9,754 nt of DNA from Verrucomicrobiota bacterium. Its GTDB lineage: Bacteria; Verrucomicrobiota; Verrucomicrobiia; Verrucomicrobiales; Akkermansiaceae. Both the position numbers and the translations under genes were made by a program. How positions within the stretch are numbered: the first letter of the stretch is position 1; every line of letters begins with the position of its first letter. Under the pieces are notes generated by a model, which saw only the letters and a list, made by a program, of their open reading frames with translations, had not been told where the DNA came from and made no database searches. The stretch covers positions 1 to 9,754 of the forward strand of contig WBXE01000087.1 in the NCBI GenBank assembly GCA_008932955.1. The letters run 5' to 3'. Of this stretch, positions 1 through 7,100 are shown piece by piece.

Positions 1-759
1 TGGCGTATTGGCTTCAACGTTGCCGGCGGAATTATAACAATCCATTCTGACACGCGGCGGGCTCTTAAATACCATCGTTACTTTGCCCTGTGCCTGTTCA
101 TTGCCCCAGGCGACCGGATGGGTGTTAGGTTTCTCAGCCTTGAACCAAACCTCGGTCGAGTGGGGATTGGAGCCGTTGGGAAAGTTGGCAATGTTCTCCC
201 CGCAGTTGATTCCCTTGCCCGCATCGAAGCGCCGACTCCTGCCGATCATACCGGCGGAGGCCGTGGTGCCCGTATCCTTGGCCGTGAGCGCGCCGACCTC
301 GTCCTTGACCGGATCGGTCAAGTGGTAGACGCAGAGGTAGCCGTTGGACTCGTTGAATACCGCCGCCCCGCTGGACTCGCCGGCGGCGTCGGTCTTGCCC
401 CAAAACATCTTGATAGCTTGGTGGGCGTTGCCCTTGATCGCGGGGATACGCACCCAGATGCTCGCCGTTCCTGCGGCCGGGTCCCACTCCTCGATCTGGT
501 AAGCCAGCGGCTTGCCGGTGGCATCAGCAAAGCGGATGTCCTCACCATTGGTCTTAGCCTGGGAAAAATCGAACCCGTCCCTGTTGAGTCGAACCAGCAG
601 AGGAAACCCCTCTTCGACCGAAGTGGCCGATAGGTTTGCGCCCTCGGGCGTGGTCAGGATGTACATCGAACCCGCATGCTGCCAGCCCGGGTATTGGGCC
701 GAAGCCATTTGAAGCAGCCCTAGAAAGGCGAGCGTTGCGGTGGTTACTTTGGTCTTCAT
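1..759 (-). CDS. Secreted DUF2341 / LamG-like protein, 3' end outside window
   Basis: Reading from ATG at 759 there are 253 codons with no stop before the window edge, so the C-terminal part is missing. Residues 1-22 form a signal peptide: Lys at 2 and 4, a hydrophobic core, and an A-S-A-Q cleavage region, so export is expected. Residues 23-130 match the DUF2341 type seen in PVC bacteria, with the runs EGFPLLVRL (50-58), GEDIRFADA (72-80), YQIEEWDP (87-94) and IWVRIPAIKGN (101-111). Residues 140-250 look like the start of a LamG/concanavalin-like fold (YLCVYHLTDPVKDEVG, then HSTEVWFKAE), a likely carbohydrate-binding module. In this family the missing part often carries further binding or hydrolase domains; which one is present here cannot be seen. 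It starts 13 bases after the end of the rhamnosidase remnant, as in an operon. No Shine-Dalgarno is visible; the leader is C-rich. The family assignment is from memory of its motifs; the biochemical function is unknown. Confidence 0.85.
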   Translation of the reverse strand, partial: MKTKVTTATLAFLGLLQMASAQYPGWQHAGSMYILTTPEGANLSATSVEEGFPLLVRLNRDGFDFSQAKTNGEDIRFADATGKPLAYQIEEWDPAAGTASIWVRIPAIKGNAHQAIKMFWGKTDAAGESSGAAVFNESNGYLCVYHLTDPVKDEVGALTAKDTGTTASAGMIGRSRRFDAGKGINCGENIANFPNGSNPHSTEVWFKAEKPNTHPVAWGNEQAQGKVTMVFKSPPRVRMDCYNSAGNVEANTP

Positions 760-772
760 GGATGATGGGGGA

Positions 773-1102
773 TTATTGGGTAGGGTTAGGCGTAAGCGAC
801 TTGATCAGGACAGGCCCAAGCAGGCCAGAGGAAAATAGTCAGGAATGAGTCGGATTATGCGGGCTGAAAGCGATATTGCTGTGAGTGTAGCGTTTCTCCT
901 CGGGTAGCGAAGTATCTCCGATACGGCGATTGGGCCAGAGATTTATCACTTCAATTTCTAATTCATTAGGCCCAGATTTAACCGCAGCGGTCATTTCCAC
1001 GCGCCAGGGGGCGGTCCACACGGAGCCCAGATCCTTGCCATTGAGTTTCACCCGCGCGATGTATTTCACCGAACCAAGGTCAAGAAACAGAGCAACCGCA
1101 CG
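773..1102 (-). pseudogene. C-terminal remnant of an alpha-L-rhamnosidase-like (GH106-type) glycosidase
   Basis: This frame carries only the last ~110 residues of a large glycosidase. Typical segments of the beta-sandwich domain that closes GH106-like rhamnosidases are visible: LFLDLGSVKYIARVKLNGKD (about 1088 downward), SVWTAPWRVEMTAAV, NELEIEVINLWPNRRIGD and LPEEKRYTHSNIAF. The frame hits TGA at 839-841. In the same frame the family's closing motif then follows (LFSSGLLGPVLIKS), ending at TAA 773-775. The catalytic part is absent. Upstream, the frame runs straight into the 3' end of the giant gene, with no room for the rest. A 76-codon ORF from GTG at 1069 exists, but it would be half a domain without a function of its own. 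The picture fits a gene truncated by recombination that then decayed. The GH2-type sugar-binding fold of other glycosidases is similar, so the family number is less certain than the remnant status. Confidence 0.75.
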
Positions 1103-1104
1103 CT

Positions 1105-4100
1105 TCAGGGTGCCACGACCACCCGGTAAAAGCCAGAAGAACCTCTTGCAGCGGGATCGCTAAACACCAGGGTGGCGCCGGTGGCGCCCGTTTGTGGCAC
1201 GCCAATATTCGCAAATGTTCCCCCGTTCAACGTTGGAGAATATTGGAGTTGATAGACATGCCCCGTGTTGGAGTTGATCCTAACCGTAACGGAGGAACCC
1301 GACTTTGCGACAGAGGTCACCCGGACAGCGCTTGAGTCGATGATCACCCCGCGGTTCTGAAAACCGGGCGGAGGGGTGAACGCTCCGGCAGTGATGATGT
1401 CCAGCGTGCCGTTGTTGACAAACGACGAGCTAGTTCCGGTGAAATGGGCGCCGTTGCTCAAAATGACCAGACCGTTGTTCGTTATGACGCCATTAACCGC
1501 AAACGTAGCGCCGTTGAATTGGGCCACTCCCCCGCTCGCCACGCTGAGGTTTCCTCCGATAGTCCCGCTGCCGGTCAAACGCCCGCCGGCCTGCACCGTT
1601 AGATTGCCAACAATAGAGCCGTCGAGTTGCAGGGTGCCTGCGTTAATGCTCGTTAGGCCCGTGTAGGTGTTGCTACCGGCCAGGATGGCGGTGTTGGCAG
1701 TCGTCTTGATCAGCCCAGCCGCGTATCCTGACCATTGTGCTGATCTGTCAGCCAGTACGGCATTGCTAGCCTCCATACCGCACTCTATGTTGAAATTCCC
1801 GCCGCTATATGTCACCATGCCATTCTGCAACGCGCCACCCTGGAGTGAAATTGGCGTGATGATGGGATAGCCGGCGACGGTGCCTTGGCCATTGAGGTCC
1901 AACGAACCGCCGAGGATATTTACCACGCTGCTGCCGTAAATCGACCCCCACCAGCCGACGATTACCGTACCTGCGTTGATGGTGGTGGGACCGGTGTAGT
2001 TGTTGTAGGCCGCAAGCGTCAGCGCGCCGGCACCATTCTTGGTCAGGCCGCCGCTCGGTGAACCCGCCAGCAGACTCGCCGATACGGTGACGTCAAAGCC
2101 TGCCGTGTCAAAAATTGCAGAGCCGGACTGAACGAAGCAGGACAAGGTACCCGAACCAGGAGATATGTAACTATTATTGTTAGACGTCGCCTTCACCGTG
2201 CCACCGTTAAAGTTGACAATGCTGCTGGCATAATTGACCAAACTGGACATGGCGACGCAGCCGCTATTAAAGCTAACACCGCCGCCGTAGAGGTTGAGTG
2301 CACCGAGCGTGTCCGTATTGCCGGCACCGGGGCTGAGCGTCAGCATGGCTGTGCCGGTGAGATTGAAGCTGCCGGCACCCACGTTGATTAATGAATCAAT
2401 CTCGGCATCGGCATTCATTGCTATGGTGCTATGGCTGCCGCTATTGGCGCTGCTGCCGGGCAGAGACAATGCCCCACCCGTTAGTTTGTAGCCGGGGGTA
2501 TTAAAAGTGATCGCCGGAGTGCTAAGACTACCATTGTCGGTGCCCACGATAGGTGTTCCACGCACGTTGATTGTGCCCACGCCCGTCGCGCCGAAGACGG
2601 CGCTGTTGCCGGGCGCCCAGGCTGCCCCCGCCCAGTTGAGTGAACTGGCGTCCCACAGAAAGCTGCCGGAATTATTGCGCCATTCGACAATAGGCTCGGG
2701 AAAGGTGTCTTCGAAAACCTGGAGCGATGCGACGCGGATGGAGCCATCAGCACCAGCGCCAGTGACGGCCAGTTGGACATAGCGTGCTTGGATAGGAGCG
2801 ATCGGAACATCGTACCAAGCGCGAGGATATGTGCCGTTATCGCAGTTGCCGGCCTTAACAAATGAGACCCCATCAATACTGACATTGAGTTGCGCCACGG
2901 TCGTGTTGAGATTCTCCGGCAAAAAAAGTCCGGCGTTTTCAATGGCGAAACGGTTGATCATTTTCACGGCGCCGAGGTCGATTGTTAGCGTGTTTCCGGA
3001 TGGGGCAATCCAAAGCGTGCTGGGGTTGCGGTCGGCCACGTTCGACGGATTGCTTCCCCCGCTGGCACTGACGGCTTTTCCTTCGGTCAGAGACAGTTCA
3101 TCGTGGAACGCGACCTGTGCGCTGGTAAAATCGTACGGGTGATTGATAAAAGTTTGCTGGATTGCTTTCCCATAGAAGCTGATCGGGCCTGCAAACGAAC
3201 CCGCAACCTCAAGCCAATTGTAAACGCCGCGCCCACTGCCGGTCCCGAAATAGCCGAAGAACTTGATGTCTGAGCCGCCGTCGCAGAGGATATTGGCGCG
3301 ATGCCCCACATCATGCATCGTCTGCCAGAACTCGGCATGCTGCATACCGCCGCCAGTGGCCGCAAACTCGAAATGCAAATTGGGGTCGAACGAATCGAGC
3401 CCCCAGGTCTTTTCGCCGACCGCCCCCCCAAACTGATAGGCGGTGCAGTTGGTCTCCCAGAATGCCTCCAGAGCCGGGTTATACGATGACTGAGCCATCG
3501 GCCAGGATTCTACCGGCCCGAAGGAGAAACAGATGTGCTCAAGCACTCCGTTGACCGATCCTCCGCCAACCGCTAGTCCCTTGTAGTAAGCCGTTCCCCA
3601 GAGACCTCTTACGAGATGGTTGTCGCACTGTACGGTAGCCAAATCGATGCCGTAACAGGCGTTGACGATCATCATATCGACCACCCAGACGTTAGCCCCG
3701 GCGCCGCGGATGGCATACGGATAGTTAACCAGTTGACTCACATCGTACGCCTGCTGCGGATAGGCGATGGAAAATCCACGAACGCCGGAACCTGCGGCAA
3801 GCGTGATCAGCGCGGTATCGGTGGTCGGATTGGCAGCACCTTGTCCACAGCATGCGTAAAGCGTGCAGCATTCCAAACTTTCGCGAATTTTCCCCGTACC
3901 CATCGCACCGCGAAGCTCCACCCCGGTCGGGATCGTGAGCGGACTTGTCAGCTTGTATTTGCCCTGCGGAAGATACACCGTCCCGCCGCCGTGCGTGGCC
4001 GCATCTGATAGCGCATTGGCGATCGCTGCAGTATCGTCCACCACCCCATCCCCGGCTGCATTGTAGGGCGCGCAGGTTACATTGAAAAACGACCCGGCAT

Positions 4101-7100
4101 CCAGCTTGGGCGGCATGGGCGTGGCTGCGAAGGCATAGGTGGAGCCAGAGGCCTCCGGCACCTGATCTAGGTTCACATAATGCATACCGTAATACCACGG
4201 ATCCCATGACACTTCTTTGCGCGCCGTGGGCCAACCGCAGACGACGGCGCCAAAGCCGTTGGCTCCGTTGTCATACTGTGGATTGGGCCGGAGCCGCACC
4301 GGGGTTTTCGAGCCTTCGGCGGAATACCGCATGATGGCTATTCCATCGATCCGTTCGAATTCAAGGCCCGTGCAATTTGCGGCGACATAGGCGGTAAGCG
4401 CCGCTTGGTCGCCTGGAGGCATGGCCGATCCGGTGAGAGCAGCCGCGGCGTTGATCCAGATATTCGGAGAAAAGGTCACGTCATGCATCCAAGAAAACTC
4501 CGACGACATATTACCCATGATGCCAGCGCTAAGGACAGTCCCTTTGACATTTGAAATGCATATCGCATTGAAATACATTGGAACGATTCCGTGATAGCTG
4601 TTGTAAAGCGTCACATGATCCACCGTTGCAATAAACACCCCGCCGATGGTCGCCGCATATGGAACGGGTGCTGCCGGATTCTGCGCCGGATAGAAGAAGC
4701 TCAGGCCGATGATCCCCGTCTCCCCACCCCACGAATTGATCAAGGGTGCCGTGTCAGGGTGCCCCTGTCCATAGTAGGCGAGCAGCAGCGTCTCTGCGTT
4801 GCCATTGTTAGCTCCGGCTAGAGTCACGCCGTAAGGGAGACCAAGGCTGCCGTTCAAGCGGTACTTGCCGGCAGGAAGATAGACGACCCCGCCGTTGAGC
4901 GCACCGACCGCATTTATAGCTTTTTGAATTGCCCCGGTGGCATCAGTGACACCTGTTGAATCGGCGTTGTATGGCGCAGCCGTAACTACGGCAGAAGCAA
5001 CGAAAGTGTCTGATCCGGTATTGATGAAAGTTGGCGCGAGCATCGCCCGCGTCACCGTGATCACCAACGTGTTAGTGCCGGCACCTTCGGCATTGCTGGC
5101 GCTGATGGTCACGGTGGTGGTTCCTGTGGCTGTCGGCGTTCCGGATATAAGACCCGTCGTGGTATTGACGTTGAGTCCGGCGGGTAGATTGCTCGCGCCA
5201 AAGCTGGTCGGGCTGTTAGTGGCGGCAATCTGATAGTTAAAAGCAGCCCCTTGGGTTCCGGACTCGCTCAACGTGCTAGAAATGACCGGCGCAGACAGCC
5301 GCATGGTGATCACTCCGTTGTTTTGAAAGCCAGGCGGCGGGACGAACGTGCCGTCGGTGATGATTGTGAGCGTGCCGTTGTTGACAAACGAGGTACCGGC
5401 TCCCGTGAACTGGCTGCCGTTGCTGATGCTGAGAATGATGAGGCCGTTGTTAGTGATGCTGCCGTTGAGCGCAAAAGTGTCGCCGTTTAATTGAGCAACT
5501 CCCCCGCTCGCCACGGTGAGATTTTGGCCGATGGTCCCGTTGCCGGTCAAACGCGCGCCTGCCTGCACCAAGAGATTACCGGCAGTGGAGCCGTCTAGTT
5601 GAAGTGTGCCTGCAGTGACAGTCGTAAGGCCGTTGTATGTGTTGGTGCCGGTGAGCGTCAGAGCGCCGGCGCCCTTCTTGGTCAGACCGCCGCTGGGTGA
5701 ACCGGCCAGCAGGTTCGCTGATACGGTGATGTCAAAGCCCGCCGTGTCGAAGATCGCATTGCCGGACTGCACGTAGTAGGATGTGGTGGACGTCTGAGTG
5801 AATGTGGTACGACTATCTTTTGGCCGCACTGTGGCACCATTGAAGTTTACTGTTCCGCTGCCACTTTGATCATAGAAACCATACGAAATGAAGGTTCCGC
5901 CGTTCAGGTTGACGGTGCCGACGCCATAGTTACACACCCACAGGCTCCAGTTGAGATCAAACAGACCGCCGTTCATGTTCACTGCTCCGGTTCCACTGTA
6001 GGCGTTGACCACAGGTCCGCCCCCGTGGGTGTAGGTGCCGCTGGCAACGGTGAGCACGCCGTTTTGGATAAACACGGCTCCCGTTGTATTCACCGCACCG
6101 CCCGCCACCGTTAGGCCCGCCGCCACCGGGAGATAGCTGGCACCCACCCGTAGACCGGTGTTCTCGGTAATGCTGAGGGTGCCGCTATTGACGCTGACAT
6201 TGCCGCCGTAGAGGTTCAGACACTTCACCGTGTCCGTATTGCCGGCACCGGGGCTGAGCGTCAGCGTGGCTGTCCCAGTGATATTAATGGTGCCAGTTCC
6301 CACGTTGATCAATGAGTCAATCTCGGCATTGGCATTCATGGTAATGGTGCTGTTGCTGCCGCTATTGACGCTGCTGCCGGGCAGAGCCAGCGTCCCGCCC
6401 GTGAGTATGTGGCCGGGGGCGTCAAACGTAATTGCCGGCGTGCTGAGCGCGCCGTTGTCGGTGCCCACGATCTGTGTTCCACTCACGGTGATGGTGCCGG
6501 TGCCAGTCAGGTTGAAGCTGGCGCTATCGCCGGGCTTCCAGGTCGTGCCCGACCAGTTGAGGGAGCTGGTGCTCCAAAGAAAATCCCCGGAATCGTTACT
6601 CCATGCATAAAATGGACAGGAGCCGAACGCCTGCAATTCGCTGCACGAGGAGTATGCCTGCGCCGGATAGATGCCGCTGGCTGGCACGCCGATCACCCGC
6701 ACCCCGTATGCTTGCAAGGGTTGCGCAAATTGACAGTTGAACGGTTGGTTCACAAGCAAGCCGCGGTTGTTCGTCGCCGTGGTCGCGGGATAATCTGACA
6801 GCACACCCTTGGTTTCCCACGCCCCGCCCGGGGTCAGCTGCACCTGCACTTGCGGTTGGCCGTTGCTGCCACTCGTGTCGAACCAGCCGCCGTCGATGCC
6901 GGCCCAGCCTTGTTTGAATACCACCCATCCGATCTTAGCCGGTGACGCCAATGTGACCGCATACCAATCCTGCGTTTGCAACGTGTTGTCCCAAGTGACG
7001 GTCCAGCCACTATCCAAATCGTCATTGATCGAACCGAGCATATTTCCCTGGCGTGATCTGCTTTCGATACCGCCGAGCAGCAGACTCGGGGGGATGGCAC

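Noticed and set aside
760..780. AATAAT (772-777 on the minus strand) as a -10 box for the DUF2341 gene
   Set aside because: No -35 match lies at 16-18 bases, and it would be only about a dozen bases from the start codon.
839..1069. A separate 76-residue gene starting at GTG 1069
   Set aside because: Homology continues upstream of the GTG and downstream of the stop, so it is part of a broken rhamnosidase gene and not a complete small protein.
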